64,000 nt of DNA from Streptomyces sp. BA2 (lineage in GTDB: Bacteria > Actinomycetota > Actinomycetes > Streptomycetales > Streptomycetaceae). The stretch is from the NCBI RefSeq assembly GCF_009769735.1, contig NZ_WSRO01000002.1, positions 6,646,001 through 6,710,000 on the forward strand, read 5' to 3'. The position numbers were made by a program, and so were the translations under genes. The notes under the pieces were generated by a model. The model did not search any database. It saw only the letters and a program-made list of their open reading frames with translations, and was not told the DNA's origin. This document shows positions 52,414-62,553 of the stretch, piece by piece. Each line of letters opens with the position of its first letter. The stretch's first letter is position 1.

Positions 52414-54327
52414 TTACTCGCGGTCCTCTGCGGTCGAACGGCGGCGCAGGGCGAACAGGACTCCACCGCCGACGAGCACCACCGCGGCGGCGGCGATACC
52501 GATGATGACACCGGTCGAGCTTCCATCCTTGGAGGAACTCTTCCCATCCGCGGGCACGGCGGACCACCAGCTCCAATATCCGTCCTGGCCGTAGATGTTG
52601 CCCGCGGCCGTCGGCATGGTGGTGATGGACTTGATCTGGTCGGTGCGGTAGGCCTCGACGGCGTTCGGGTACGCGAGGATGTTCATGTACCCGGAGTCGT
52701 AGAGCCAGGACTGCATCTCCTTGACGGTCTCCGCGCGCTTGTCCGGGTCGTACTCGGCAAGCTGCTTGTTGTAGAGCTCGTCGTACTTCTTGTCGCAGAT
52801 GAAGTTGTCGGTGGAGGCGCTCTCCTTGGCCTTCACCGGGAGCGCGGCGCAGGAGTGGATGCCGAGTACGAAGTCCGGGTCGGGGTTGACCGACCAGCCG
52901 TCGAACGCGAGATCGTACTCACCGGCGTACCAGGGCACGGACACGTCATCGAGGCAGTTGACCTTGAGCCCAATGCCAAGATCACCCCACCACTCCTTCA
53001 GATACTTCCCGACAGCCTTGTCGTTCGGGTCGGTGGCGTGACAGAGGATGCGGAAGTCGAGCGGCTTCCCGTCCTTGCCGACGCGCTTGCCGTCGCCGTT
53101 CTTCTTGTAGCCCGCCTCGTCGAGGAGTTGGGCGGCCTTCTTGGGGTCGTACGACAGCTTCTGGTCGGCGGAGGGCTGCCAGGCGTACTCGGAGAAGCGC
53201 GGCGGGATATACCCCTCGCCCTCGACGGCCTGGCCCTGGAAGACCTTGTCGACGAGTGCCTCGCGGTCGACGGAACGGAACAGCGCCTGACGCACCTTCT
53301 TGTCCAGGAGCGCCGGGTGGCCGTCACCGAACTTCTTGCCGTCGCGGGTCTTGGCACCGGGGTTGGTGGCGATGGCGAAGAAGCGCCGCCCAGGCCCTTC
53401 ATTCACCTTCACGTTCTCCGTGCCCTTGAGCTCGGCGGCCTGCGCGGGGGTGAGGGCGGGCTGCCCGGCGACGAAGGACACCTCGCCCTTCTTCAGCGCG
53501 GCGACGGCGGCGTCCTGGTCCTTGTACGTCTTGAAGACCACTTCGTCGAACTTGGGCGCGCCGCGCCAGAAGTCCTTGTTGGCCTTCAGCTTCACGTACT
53601 GGTCGGTCTTGTAGTCCGTGAGTTCGAACGGACCGTTGCCGACCACGGGGAAGGACTTGTCGTTGTTGAACTTGGAGACGTCGTCGACCTTCTCCCACAC
53701 GTGCTTCGGGACGATCGGCACGTCGAGCGCGGCCATGGTGGCCTGCGGCTTCTTGAGCTCGATGACGAGCTTGGTGGGGCTCGGCGCGGTCACCTTCTTG
53801 AAGTTGGCGACGAAGCCGGAGTTGGCGGTGGCGGTGCCTTCCTTGGACATCACCTTGTTGAACGTCCAGGCGGCGTCCTCGGCGGTGGCCTTCTTGCCGT
53901 CCGACCACTTGGAGTCGCCCCGGATGGTGTACGTCCAGGTCAGCTTGTCGGCGGAGGGCTCCCACTTGGTGGCGAAGCCCGGGATCGCGTGGTTGTCCTT
54001 GGCGTCGTAGTTCGTCAGGTACTCGTACGTCAGGCGGTGGATGCTGGTGCTGAGCAGCCGCTGGGCGAGGAAGGGACTGAGCGAGTCGACGCTCTGGGCC
54101 ACCGCGACGGTGAGGGTCTTCTTGCCGTCCGCTTTGGCCTCGGCCTGTTGGGGCGCCGGGTTGAGGGGAGAGGCAAGGCCGGCGGTCAGGGCGAGGGCTC
54201 CGGCTCCGGCTACCACAAGGAGACGGGGGCGTTTTGACGCCTTGGGGGGCACCTTGGGTGACGCCTTGGGGGGCGCCTTGGTGGTGCGGCGGGACCGTGT
54301 TCTGCCGTGCTGATCTTGTGTATCCAT
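52414..54327 (-). CDS. dppA: oligopeptide-binding protein with C-terminal membrane anchor
   Basis: A 637-residue SBP_bac_5 family protein (peptide binding). The N-terminus has a signal-like hydrophobic stretch (RLLVVAGAGALALTAGLA) but no lipobox cysteine. The body is typical of DppA/OppA (VDSLSPFLAQRL, PFELTDYKT, DFWRGAPKFDEVVFK, VRQALFRSVDREALV, NCLDDVSVPWYAGEYDLAFDGWSVNPDPD). The C-terminal end carries a hydrophobic span, GVIIGIAAAAVVLVGGGVLF, followed by ALRRRSTAEDRE, so the protein seems to be held by a C-terminal anchor instead of lipid. ATG 54327 was chosen over 54,348. It begins the dppABCDF operon; the promoter at 54,402-54,431 is the likely driver. Confidence 0.92.
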   Translation of the reverse strand: MDTQDQHGRTRSRRTTKAPPKASPKVPPKASKRPRLLVVAGAGALALTAGLASPLNPAPQQAEAKADGKKTLTVAVAQSVDSLSPFLAQRLLSTSIHRLTYEYLTNYDAKDNHAIPGFATKWEPSADKLTWTYTIRGDSKWSDGKKATAEDAAWTFNKVMSKEGTATANSGFVANFKKVTAPSPTKLVIELKKPQATMAALDVPIVPKHVWEKVDDVSKFNNDKSFPVVGNGPFELTDYKTDQYVKLKANKDFWRGAPKFDEVVFKTYKDQDAAVAALKKGEVSFVAGQPALTPAQAAELKGTENVKVNEGPGRRFFAIATNPGAKTRDGKKFGDGHPALLDKKVRQALFRSVDREALVDKVFQGQAVEGEGYIPPRFSEYAWQPSADQKLSYDPKKAAQLLDEAGYKKNGDGKRVGKDGKPLDFRILCHATDPNDKAVGKYLKEWWGDLGIGLKVNCLDDVSVPWYAGEYDLAFDGWSVNPDPDFVLGIHSCAALPVKAKESASTDNFICDKKYDELYNKQLAEYDPDKRAETVKEMQSWLYDSGYMNILAYPNAVEAYRTDQIKSITTMPTAAGNIYGQDGYWSWWSAVPADGKSSSKDGSSTGVIIGIAAAAVVLVGGGVLFALRRRSTAEDRE

Positions 54328-54401
54328 GGGTCGGTGACCTCGCGTCATCGCTCGCGCAGAGATGGCTAGTTGATCAAGGAACGCCAGCTGGTTGATGTGT
54401 G

Positions 54402-54431
54402 TGTCTACCAGCGCCAGTCTGCGTCAGTCAA
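54402..54431 (-). promoter_or_regulatory. promoter of the peptide importer operon
   Basis: On the minus strand TTGACT (54,431-54,426) and TAGACA (54,407-54,402) are separated by 18 bp, close to the principal sigma-factor consensus. Transcription would start about 70 bp before the dppA ATG. Confidence 0.5.
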
Positions 54432-54585
54432 CGGCAGGTGAACCCCATGTGGCCTGCGGAAATAACGAGTTGACCCGTATTTCATCCGCATTGGTCAAGA
54501 CCTGTGAAGCGTGGCTGGTCGGGGGGTGATGGTGGGGGGAGGGGCAGGTGGGGGAGCCGCGGCGAACCGGTGCGGTTGGCCGCGC

Positions 54586-54900
54586 GACGACTGCCTTCGC
54601 CGTCCTGCCGCGCCGCCAGTGCTGCGGCTGCCTTCGCCCTCCTGTCGCGCCGCCCGTGCTGCGGCTGTGGGTCGCTTGCTTGCCTTGGTCCCTCGCGCGT
54701 TCCCTCCTGTCGCGCCGCCGTGCTGCGGCTGTGGGTCGCCTGCCTGCCTTGGCCCCTCGCCCGCGCCCTCCTTCTGGCGCGTCGGCATGTGCTGCCTCCG
54801 TTGTCCGCATGCCCGCCCTGGTCCCTCGCCCGCCCCCTCCCTCCGTCGCATCGGCAGTACTGTCTCCGCTGTCCGCCTGCCCGTCCTGGTCCCTTCGGTG
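54586..54900. repeat. about five degenerate tandem copies of a 67-bp unit
   Basis: Units begin near 54,586, 54,632, 54,700, 54,766 and 54,834. The first is shorter. Each reads roughly cctcctgtcgcgccgc, gtgctgcggctgtgggtcgc, then ctgccttggcccctcgcccg. The second and third are nearly identical while the last two have drifted. The pattern is C- and T-rich on this strand. Confidence 0.8.
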
Positions 54901-54910
54901 CTTGGGCAAG

Positions 54911-54943
54911 GCTGCGGGGTAATCGGGTGGGTGGGCGGGAAAG
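54911..54943 (+). repeat. family A repeat copy
   Basis: gctgcggggtaatcgggtgg followed by gtgggcgggaaag matches the right half of family A found near 29.15 kb and, inverted, at 4155-4295. Confidence 0.75.
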
Positions 54944-54983
54944 TCTGTTCGTCAGCGGAACTGCGGGGCGCCGGGGCAACGGG

Positions 54984-55016
54984 CTGGGCCCGCACCAGGG
55001 GTTGGTGCGGGCCCAG
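54984..55016 (-). terminator. terminator of the EspI-like gene
   Basis: A perfect 14-bp stem (ctgggcccgcacca and its complement) with a 5-nt loop lies 23 bp beyond the minus-strand stop at 55,039. Confidence 0.85.
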
Positions 55017-55038
55017 TTGAGATCGGCGGAGGCGAAGA

Positions 55039-58000
55039 CTACTGCTGCGGCGCCTCCGGCGCGGGAGGCTGCGGGGGCTGATACGGAGCCCCGGGCTGGA
55101 ACGGCTGCCCAGGCTGAACGGGCGGAGGCACCTGCCCCGGCTGAGGCTGCCCCTGAGGCGCAGGCGCAGGCGCAGGCGACTGGTACGGCTGCCCCGGCCC
55201 CGGCCCCGCAGGCGACTGCGGAGGCGCCGCGTTCTGCCACCCCTGCGGAGCCCCCGGCTGCTGCGGATAGGGCTGCCCGCCGGGCTGCGGCTGATGCGGC
55301 TGCGGCTGCGGCTGGGGAGCGTACGGCTGCTGAGGTGCCTGCCCAGGCTGAGGCGCCTGCCCCCCGTACGGCTGCTGCTGCCCGGGATACCCCCCCTGCC
55401 CCGGCAGGGGCGGAGCCACGACGGGCGGCGGATTCCCATCCGAAGTCCACAGCCCCTGCTGCTGCTGAGCCCGCACAAAGTCCTCCGCAACCATCGCGGA
55501 GAGATTGAAGTACGCCTCCCGCACCTTCGGCCGCATCATGTCGAGATCAACCTCGGCACCAGCAGCAAGATGCTCATCGAACGGAATGACGACAACGCCC
55601 CGGCATCGCGTCTCGAAGTGCGACACGATGTCGTCGACCTTGATCATCTTCCCGGTCTCACGCACCCCGGAGATGACAGTGATTGACCGCGAAACAAGGT
55701 CGGCGTACCCATGCGCGGACAACCAGTCCAAGGTCGTCGACGCACTACTGGCGCCATCCACAGACGGCGTAGAGATGATGATCAGCTGATCGGCAAGATC
55801 GAGAACACCCCGCATGGCGCTGTAGAGCAGCCCCGTACCGGAGTCGGTCAGGATGATCGGGTACTGCTTCCCGAGCACATCGATCGCACGCCGATAGTCC
55901 TCGTCGTTGAAGGTCGTCGAGACGGCCGGATCGACGTCATTGGCGATGATCTCGAGCCCGGACGCGGCCTGCGAGGTGAAGCGCCGGATGTCCATGTACG
56001 AGTTGAGGTACGGGATCGCCTGCACGAGGTCACGGATGGTGGCCCCGGTCTCGCGGCGTACGCGGCGCCCGAGCGTACCGGCGTCGGGGTTGGCGTCGAT
56101 GGCAAGGATCTTGTCCTGCCGCTCGGTGGCGAGCGTAGAGCCGAGAGCGGTAGTGGTGGTGGTCTTCCCGACGCCACCCTTCAAACTGATGACGGCGATG
56201 CGATAGCAGGACAGCACCGGAGTCCGGATCAGCTCCAACTTCCGCTGCCGCTCGGCCTCTTCCTTCTTGCCGCCGAGCTTGAAGCGAGAACCACCGGTAG
56301 CGGGCCGACTGCTCTTGGCCTTCGGCTTGGTGTTGCGCAGCAGCCGGTCGGAGGACAGCTCGACGGCAGCGGTGTAACCGAGCGGCGCCCCTGGGTTGGT
56401 CCGCTCCCGCTGATCATGCTGCACGGCCTGCGGCCAGGCGGCACCGGTGCGGGGGTCGATGGGCGGCTGAGCCTGAGCCGGGGGCTGGGCCTGCGGCTGC
56501 GGTTGAGGCTGAGCGTGGGGCTGCTGCTCAGCCTGCGGCTGCACGGGAGCAGGCGGCTGCTGCTGCGGCTGCGGCATAGCCTGAGGCGTCGGCTGCTGCT
56601 GAGCAACAGCGGGAGGCAGCGGCTGCTGGGCCTGGGGCGCGGGCGGCTGGGGGAACCCATAACTGCCCTGCGGTGCAGGGGAGTTGGGGTTGACCGGCGC
56701 GGGCGCACCCTGCTGCGGGAACCCATAACCACTCGGCGGAACGGGAGCGCCACCCTGCTGCGGGAACCCGTACCCGGCGGGTGGAGCAGGAGCTTCGGGA
56801 GCGGGGGCCGGAGCCGGCGCGGGCGCGCCCTGCTGCGGGAACCCATACCCGGCGGGCGGAGCTGGCGCTGCGGGAGCCGGTGCCGGTGCAGGCGTCCCGG
56901 GAGCCGGAGCCGGAGCCGGGGCGGGAGCGGGCGCACCGGCCTGCGGGAACTCGTACCCACCGGGAGGAGCCGACGCGTCGGCAACCGGCGGAGTGGGCGC
57001 GACCGGTGAGGGAGCCACGGGCCCGGTGGGTGAGGGCCAAGCAGGCGGCGTGGTCTGCGGAGACTGCTGCTGTACGGGCGCAGGCGTGGGCTCAGCCTGC
57101 TGCGGCACGGGCTCGGCAGCTGGCGTCGGCTCCGCAGCCGGCGGAGCCGAGGCCTGGCCGGGCACGGGCCACTGCGGCGCCGAGGTAGGCGCGGCGGGCT
57201 GGAAGGCGGGCGGCAGCGGCGGAAGCCCACCGTTCGGCGCGGGCGGCGGAGTCCAGGAGGGCGGAACGGAGTCCTGCACCTCATCGACGGCCGCGGCAGG
57301 CACGGCGTCCTGAGGAGCGGCGTCCTGAGGAGCGGGTTCCTGCGGAGCGGCGTCCCGGATCTCGTCAGCGACATCACCAGAGTCGCCGGAGTCCTCGACG
57401 TCATCATCCGAATCAGCAGAGTCCGAATGAGCAGAGACAGAAACGCCCCCGTCCGACTCATCCGCGTCCACGGACTCCCCAACAGGCTCACCAGAAGGCG
57501 GCGCACCGTCACCGTGGCCGTCACCGAAGGAGAGTCCGGCTGCGGCCAGAAGAGACGACTCAGGCTGCTCATCACCGAGGCCAAGGTCAGCCTCATCCGA
57601 CTCATCTGTGCCCGAGGGCTCCGAAGACCCCAAGGATTCCTCAGGCTCGGAGGGCTCTGAGGGCTCGGAGGGCTCTGAGGGCTCAGAGGGGGAACTGGAA
57701 CCGGCGGCCCGCTCCTCGATCTCCCGCTTGAGGGCGGCAGAGGAGAACCGCATGGTGGCGCCACTCTCCAGATCGCCACTGCTATCGGCAACGGGCTCAA
57801 CCACAGCGGAGGGCGTGGAAGCAGGTTCCACCTCAGCCTCAGCCTCGTCCTCAGCCGCAGGCCTAGGAACAACACCAGTCACATGCACGGAGGAGGCGAC
57901 ACCGGCAACGGCACCACTCCAGTCAGAGGCACCCGCACCCCCTGCAGGCGAACGACTCTCAGACTCGGCAGGAGCAGGATCCTCAGAGGGAACCGGCGCC

Positions 58001-58416
58001 GGAGCAACAGGCGCCGGAGCAACCGGCGCAGCCCAATCAGCCCGCGGCTGGAACCCGCCGCCCACAGGCAGCTTCGGCACAACGGCAGGCGGCCCGACAG
58101 GCGGAGACTGCGGAGCCGGAGGCTCAGGAGCAGCCGGAGGCTCAGGAGCAGCGGGAGGCTCAGGAGCAGCGGGAGGCTCCGCAGCAGCCGAAGGCGAAGA
58201 AACCGGCGGAGACGAAGGCGAGGAAGGTGACGAAGACGGCACAGGCGAAGCCGAAGGAGTCTCCCCCGCACTGCCGGACGCGTTCTGCGTGTACCAGGCA
58301 GGAGGGGCGTAGTCGATGGTGAACTCGCCCGTAGTCTCGGCAGCGGACTCCGCGTCGGACTGATCATCGACGGGTGAATCCCAGCCCCCGCGGATCTCGT
58401 CCCGATCGCTGTTCAC
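55039..58416 (-). CDS. EspI-like MinD/ParA ATPase of the ESX locus
   Basis: A 1,125-residue protein. The first 690 residues or so are low-complexity, acidic and Pro/Ala-rich (repeated [11 protein letters not shown] and [12 protein letters not shown] units). The deviant Walker [11 protein letters not shown] begins at Lys746, and [29 protein letters not shown] and [17 protein letters not shown] mark a MinD/ParA fold over residues 735-980. A Pro/Gln-rich tail of 140 residues follows. This organisation (disordered Pro-rich N-terminus plus ATPase) is that of mycobacterial EspI, which modulates ESX-1 secretion. GTG 58416 has CAGGAGGCATT upstream. It belongs with the EccE/EccB/MycP genes to its right. 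No membrane span is visible. Confidence 0.85.
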   Translation of the reverse strand: MNSDRDEIRGGWDSPVDDQSDAESAAETTGEFTIDYAPPAWYTQNASGSAGETPSASPVPSSSPSSPSSPPVSSPSAAAEPPAAPEPPAAPEPPAAPEPPAPQSPPVGPPAVVPKLPVGGGFQPRADWAAPVAPAPVAPAPVPSEDPAPAESESRSPAGGAGASDWSGAVAGVASSVHVTGVVPRPAAEDEAEAEVEPASTPSAVVEPVADSSGDLESGATMRFSSAALKREIEERAAGSSSPSEPSEPSEPSEPSEPEESLGSSEPSGTDESDEADLGLGDEQPESSLLAAAGLSFGDGHGDGAPPSGEPVGESVDADESDGGVSVSAHSDSADSDDDVEDSGDSGDVADEIRDAAPQEPAPQDAAPQDAVPAAAVDEVQDSVPPSWTPPPAPNGGLPPLPPAFQPAAPTSAPQWPVPGQASAPPAAEPTPAAEPVPQQAEPTPAPVQQQSPQTTPPAWPSPTGPVAPSPVAPTPPVADASAPPGGYEFPQAGAPAPAPAPAPAPGTPAPAPAPAAPAPPAGYGFPQQGAPAPAPAPAPEAPAPPAGYGFPQQGGAPVPPSGYGFPQQGAPAPVNPNSPAPQGSYGFPQPPAPQAQQPLPPAVAQQQPTPQAMPQPQQQPPAPVQPQAEQQPHAQPQPQPQAQPPAQAQPPIDPRTGAAWPQAVQHDQRERTNPGAPLGYTAAVELSSDRLLRNTKPKAKSSRPATGGSRFKLGGKKEEAERQRKLELIRTPVLSCYRIAVISLKGGVGKTTTTTALGSTLATERQDKILAIDANPDAGTLGRRVRRETGATIRDLVQAIPYLNSYMDIRRFTSQAASGLEIIANDVDPAVSTTFNDEDYRRAIDVLGKQYPIILTDSGTGLLYSAMRGVLDLADQLIIISTPSVDGASSASTTLDWLSAHGYADLVSRSITVISGVRETGKMIKVDDIVSHFETRCRGVVVIPFDEHLAAGAEVDLDMMRPKVREAYFNLSAMVAEDFVRAQQQQGLWTSDGNPPPVVAPPLPGQGGYPGQQQPYGGQAPQPGQAPQQPYAPQPQPQPHQPQPGGQPYPQQPGAPQGWQNAAPPQSPAGPGPGQPYQSPAPAPAPQGQPQPGQVPPPVQPGQPFQPGAPYQPPQPPAPEAPQQ

Positions 58417-58723
58417 AATGCCTCCTGGTGTGGTCGAGCACCCTCGTGCCGTGGTGGGGGGCGACCGTTCCTGTCGTCCGATCCGCCTTGGCTCTCCCCG
58501 TGATGGACGCGAACCACCCACTCGCGGGTTCTGGCGTCGCGCCCAGTCCCAGCCTAATCACCAAAACCACGAGCACGGCAGGGCAGCCCACCCCACGAAT
58601 ACTGTCCTCTCCGTCACGCTCCCCACGGGAGTGATCCACGTATCCAAAACCGTGACGGACAAATCAACCAACAAGCATCGAATGCCTGCTAATTCGCATG
58701 GTCAACCGACACCGACCCTCCGC
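58417..58723. other. intergenic region upstream of the EspI-like gene
   Basis: The 307 bp separate the EspI-like gene's start from the stop of the unknown protein gene at 58,724. About 58,640-58,705 is AT-richer than its surroundings (caaatcaaccaacaagcatc), as is typical of promoters in this genome. No gene is recognised. Confidence 0.5.
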
Positions 58724-59503
58724 TCAGTCCATCCTCCGCGCCGTACCCAACAATCCGGTCTCGGCGTCTGTGGGCTGCGTCATCACGTACTGCCGGTCAC
58801 GATCGGCACACCACAACGTGACCCCGTCGGCAAGCGTCGGCAATGCCTCGACATCACCGCGCGGCAGCCCCACGGACCGCCCGATCTGAACCGCCTCATC
58901 CGGTGAGACCCGCTGCACGCCGACGAGCCGGGCCTGTCGAATCAGCCGGGGCGCGACCGGACTCAGATAGGGCAGCAGCGTCAGGACTGATTGCCAGGGC
59001 CCGGAGACCACCCGCCCCCGCGGCGGCCGCATCCCGCAGTCGCGCACCACGAGGACCGGACTTCCCGCCGACGCACCCTGCGGGGGAACGCGCCCCACTT
59101 CATGCACGGACATACCGCTCGGCCCGACGCCGAGGGCCGCTACGAGCTGCGCCCAGGCCGCTGCCCGACCGGTCTCCACGGCCACCCGCGCCCCCGTCGC
59201 GGCTGCCCGCAGCGCGATGACCTGCGCTGTCCACAACCCTCCGATGAGCAGCACGTCGTACGGAGTGGGCCGGTTGACGCCGAGTACCGAGGGCTGGCCC
59301 TGTGCGTCCACACCGATCACGACGCCATCGTCACCAATGGGCAACGCAAGCGCGTCCACCTGCTCGGCGGAGAGCGCGTGGCGACGATGCCGAGGCCCGA
59401 GCAGACCGAATCCACTGCGCAGCGCCGTGCGGAACGTGTTGCCCGGACCGGACGACGGCGGCGTGGCTGGCGTGGCTGGGGCAGTCGGATTCGTGACGGT
59501 CAT
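58724..59503 (-). CDS. ESX-associated protein of unknown function
   Basis: A 259-residue protein. A disordered Pro/Ala N-terminus (TAPATPATPPSSG) leads to RHRRHALSAEQVDALALPIGDDGVVIGVDAQGQPSVLGV, then PTPYDVLLIGGLWTAQVIALRAAATGARVAVETGR, which is like a nucleotide- or ligand-binding alpha/beta unit, and LVVRDCGMRPP. No membrane span or signal is seen. It abuts eccE (one-base overlap, TGATG) so it is co-translated with it. I do not recognise the family beyond its recurrent position in Streptomyces ESX loci. It may be a cytoplasmic partner of EccE. Confidence 0.7.
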   Translation of the reverse strand: MTVTNPTAPATPATPPSSGPGNTFRTALRSGFGLLGPRHRRHALSAEQVDALALPIGDDGVVIGVDAQGQPSVLGVNRPTPYDVLLIGGLWTAQVIALRAAATGARVAVETGRAAAWAQLVAALGVGPSGMSVHEVGRVPPQGASAGSPVLVVRDCGMRPPRGRVVSGPWQSVLTLLPYLSPVAPRLIRQARLVGVQRVSPDEAVQIGRSVGLPRGDVEALPTLADGVTLWCADRDRQYVMTQPTDAETGLLGTARRMD

Positions 59504-60825
59504 CAGCGGGCACCTCCGAGCGGCAGAGTGGCGAGCATCCCGGGCACCTGCTCGCGATCGAGTCGGACCAACCCCGTACCGGCCTGCCGCGCCCCTTGCT
59601 CCAACGCCTGCCGAGCCGCTTCGAGTTCGGAGTCACTGCGTCCGGTCACCCGAACGTGCCCGCACAGCGACACTTCCTTCCGTTCCCCTTGGCGCAGGGT
59701 GAGGCTGAACGTCGTGGCCAGCGTAGGAACCGCGGTGAGCAGCGCGACGAGCTGCGGCAGCGACGGACCGCCCGCGTTCCCCAACTGTGGCCAGCGCCGG
59801 ACCCAGTAGGTCGTATGACGGCGGTTGTCGCAGCGCCACGCGCGTGCGGATTCCTCCGTCCTGCGCTCCGGCAGCTCGGTCCGCCCGGCCTCCGCCGTGA
59901 CGAGAGGATTGGCGCCCACCGAAGTGGCGATGGCGGCGGCCAACTGCTCCTCGGTCAGTGCTGTGGCACGGAAGCCGGCGCCCGTCAGCCGGCTTGCCAG
60001 CTGGTCCATGGCACGCACCACACACTTCTGGGCCCCTACGAGGCCGCCTCCGCGCGCCGCCACCGCCTCGGGGCAGAGCTCGGGATCGAGCTTCAGCGCA
60101 ACCCATGTGATCCGTACGGCGGGTGCGCCGGTCTGAGCCTGAAGGGGCGCGTAGTTGCTGACGGCCACGGACTGCTGGGGGAGATGCAGTGCGGGTGCCG
60201 GCTGGGCGTGCTGCACGATCTGCGCCGACTCGAGCCGGATGCCGTCCACCTCCAGGGCATCCCGCACGAGCCCAACCGGCAGCGGCTGCCGCCCGCGCTC
60301 GGCCCGCAACGCGGTGGCATCCGACTCGACTTGGAGCACAGCGGTCACGAACGTCCCGTCACCGACCATCCCCACCTGTCGCCGGTCCCGGTCCGCGTAG
60401 GCATATGTGCGCAAGGCCGGGTCGCACTCGACGGCCGGGGCGAACGCAGGCTCCGTACCCGGCGGTATCGGGGCGCTCAGCGCTCGCCGTTTGCGTGCTC
60501 GCAACGCCTGCGCGGTACCGAGCCATTCGGGCCATGCGCGGCCACGACGGCGTACGACAGCGAGCAGCACCAGCACGGCTGCGACGACAACGGTCGGCAC
60601 GACGGCCAGCGGATCGACCACCCATGCGGTCAGCAGAAGGGCCGCAGCGATTTCGATCAACACAAGCCGTTGCAAGCGAAACGACCCGAACTGCGCTGAG
60701 CGTGACCGGAGATGGAAGGCAACGGCACCTCGGCCAGACGCCGCGCCGCCACCAACGGGCTCTGCCTGCCCCGGGCTCCCGGACCCTGACGGCCCCCGAG
60801 CTCCGGTCCGCGCTGCGGAAGCCAT
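59503..60825 (-). CDS. eccE: type VII secretion protein EccE
   Basis: A 440-residue membrane component of the ESX machine. A Pro/Ala-rich N-terminus (about 1-45) precedes two membrane spans, LVLIEIAAALLLTAWVV and VPTVVVAAVLVLLAVV (about 52-92), and a large soluble domain. EccE is the least conserved ESX component and recognised mainly by this topology and context. ATG 60825 is used, with GGGGGTTGG upstream. It is divergent from eccB across 186 bp, so the two halves are probably co-regulated. Confidence 0.8.
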   Translation of the reverse strand: MASAARTGARGPSGSGSPGQAEPVGGGAASGRGAVAFHLRSRSAQFGSFRLQRLVLIEIAAALLLTAWVVDPLAVVPTVVVAAVLVLLAVVRRRGRAWPEWLGTAQALRARKRRALSAPIPPGTEPAFAPAVECDPALRTYAYADRDRRQVGMVGDGTFVTAVLQVESDATALRAERGRQPLPVGLVRDALEVDGIRLESAQIVQHAQPAPALHLPQQSVAVSNYAPLQAQTGAPAVRITWVALKLDPELCPEAVAARGGGLVGAQKCVVRAMDQLASRLTGAGFRATALTEEQLAAAIATSVGANPLVTAEAGRTELPERRTEESARAWRCDNRRHTTYWVRRWPQLGNAGGPSLPQLVALLTAVPTLATTFSLTLRQGERKEVSLCGHVRVTGRSDSELEAARQALEQGARQAGTGLVRLDREQVPGMLATLPLGGAR

Positions 60826-61011
60826 CAGTCCAACCCCCCGTAAATCTCCCGAATCCCCCTGGTGGTCAAGGAACATGCACCCCAGGAGTGCCTGGGAACC
60901 TTACCCACCCCACACGCGCGATTACTCAACAGGCATAGTAGGGGCCGGGTCTGACAACGGAGGGTGGGGGTCGCGTGCCCCCGGCGCTGCACGGGGGAGA
61001 AGCAGACACTC

Positions 61012-62544
61012 ATGGCATCACGGCGGGACGAACTCAACGCCTACACCTTCGCGAAGCGCCGCACGCTCGCCTCCTTCATCCAACCGTCACCATCGGGTTC
61101 GGAGGAGGGAGCGCCACGCCCGCTGCGCGGCGTGCTCCCCGGCATCATCGTGGGAGTGATCGTCCTCGCCGTCTTCGGCGCCTGGGGGATGTTCAAACCG
61201 GCGGCCAAACCCGGCTGGGACAAGCCGAACGAGCACGTGATCATCGCGAGCAAGTCCACGACGCGATACGTGGTCCTGAAGACGGACGGCAAGCGCCAAC
61301 TCCACCCGGTCCTCAACATGGCTTCGGCGAAGCTCTTGCTGGACGCCGACAAGGGCGACGTCATCAACGTCGACGAATCGGTACTCGACAAGGGCAAGAT
61401 CCCGCACGGCGCCACCATCGGCATTCCGTACGCTCCCGACCGCCTGCCCTCTGAGTCCGAGGCCGGCTCCCCCAAGCGATGGGCGGTGTGCGAGCGTCCG
61501 GGCGAAGGCGGCAGGGCGATCCAGAAGGCCGCGTTCATCCTGGCGGAGCGCGACCAGAACAAGACCGAGGGCAGCGAACGGCTCCGCGGCGGCGAGCTGT
61601 TGTACGTGGTCGGCCCTGACAAGGTCCGGTACGTGGTGGACGCTCACGGGATGGCGTACCGGATCGCGGAACGGGAACGGCTCGAACTCCTCCTGCGCAC
61701 AATCGTCGATTCAGGCCGTCAACCGCAGCGGGTGTCCAAGGAGTGGCTGGACACGCTGCACTACGGCGACCCGATCTCCTACCCGAAGGTGGAGGGAACT
61801 CCCGGAGCGCCGGCCAATGTGGAGGGCCTCCAGGACCAACAGGCGAACAGGGTCGGCATGGTCCTCAAGGCGTCCGATGGGGCAGGGATGCAGCATTACG
61901 TCGTTGAGCGCGGACGGGTCGCCCCCGTCTCCGACTTCACCGCGAAACTGCTTCTCAGTAGCCGCGACCTGCTCTCTCTGCGCCAGGACGGCCATGCCCG
62001 CGACCTGAGCACCGGCGCTTTCACCCCTGACCGCGAGACATTCGACGCGTCATACAAGTGGCCGAGCCAGGCGCCGAAGGCCACCAACGAAGCCTCGGCC
62101 GACGCAGGCAGCCGTAATACCGTCTGCAATGTCCTGCGCAAGGTGGACGGCAATGACGGCGACACCACGCTCAGTACATGGGCGGGAACGGACTTCCCCG
62201 CAACGCTTCCCACGGGCTCGTCCAGCGCGTACGTGACGGCCGGGTCAGGCCTGCTCTACCGGCAGTTCACGGGCTCGGAGCCAAATGTGGGCGGCGTCTT
62301 CCTCGCTACGGACACGGGCCTGCGCTACGCGATGCAGTCCAACAGCGACAGCGCGACGGACGATGAGGGCATCGGCACCACGGCCAAGCAGCGCAAGCAG
62401 CAGCAGGCAGAGGCGCGACAGGCGCAGACCCGCCTGGGCTACGCGAATACGGACGTGACTCCGGTACCGGCCCCATGGTCCAAATTCCTCCCCACGGGCC
62501 CGCGTCTCTCGACCTCGGCGGCACGCCAGCCGCAGGGCTCCTAG
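61012..62544 (+). CDS. eccB: type VII secretion protein EccB
   Basis: A 510-residue single-pass protein. MASRRDELNAYTFAKRRTLASFIQP is the conserved EccB cytoplasmic start, followed by a span GVLPGIIVGVIVLAVFGAWGM at residues 40-60 and a large extracytoplasmic region with repeated beta units (TTRYVVLKTDGKRQLHPVLNMASAKLLL; RVGMVLKASDGAGMQHYVV). EccB forms part of the ESX core and the outer-face assembly. ATG 61012 has ACGGGGGAGAAG upstream. mycP starts 9 bp after its stop. Confidence 0.93.
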   Translation: MASRRDELNAYTFAKRRTLASFIQPSPSGSEEGAPRPLRGVLPGIIVGVIVLAVFGAWGMFKPAAKPGWDKPNEHVIIASKSTTRYVVLKTDGKRQLHPVLNMASAKLLLDADKGDVINVDESVLDKGKIPHGATIGIPYAPDRLPSESEAGSPKRWAVCERPGEGGRAIQKAAFILAERDQNKTEGSERLRGGELLYVVGPDKVRYVVDAHGMAYRIAERERLELLLRTIVDSGRQPQRVSKEWLDTLHYGDPISYPKVEGTPGAPANVEGLQDQQANRVGMVLKASDGAGMQHYVVERGRVAPVSDFTAKLLLSSRDLLSLRQDGHARDLSTGAFTPDRETFDASYKWPSQAPKATNEASADAGSRNTVCNVLRKVDGNDGDTTLSTWAGTDFPATLPTGSSSAYVTAGSGLLYRQFTGSEPNVGGVFLATDTGLRYAMQSNSDSATDDEGIGTTAKQRKQQQAEARQAQTRLGYANTDVTPVPAPWSKFLPTGPRLSTSAARQPQGS

Positions 62545-62553
62545 GCCAGTGGG

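Larger units (their letters stand above)
54328..55038. other. intergenic region with promoter, tandem repeats and terminator
   Basis: The 711 bp between the dppA start and the EspI-like gene's stop hold, from left, the dppA promoter, a 67-bp tandem array (54,586-54,900), a family A copy (54,911-54,943) and a terminator (54,984-55,016). The long open frames in every direction are caused by the C-rich repeats. Confidence 0.75.

Noticed and set aside
51316..54237. A plus-strand frame of 973 codons across the peptide importer
   Set aside because: It is antisense to dppA and dppB, which have clear family motifs.
54504..55508. Alanine-rich open frames across the 67-bp repeats and the end of the EspI-like gene
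   Set aside because: They arise from C-rich tandem repeats and antisense sequence; no ribosome binding site or domain.
55294..57313. Repeats in the EspI-like gene considered as an array of mobile units
   Set aside because: They encode Pro/Ala/Gln-rich disordered repeats in a continuous frame.
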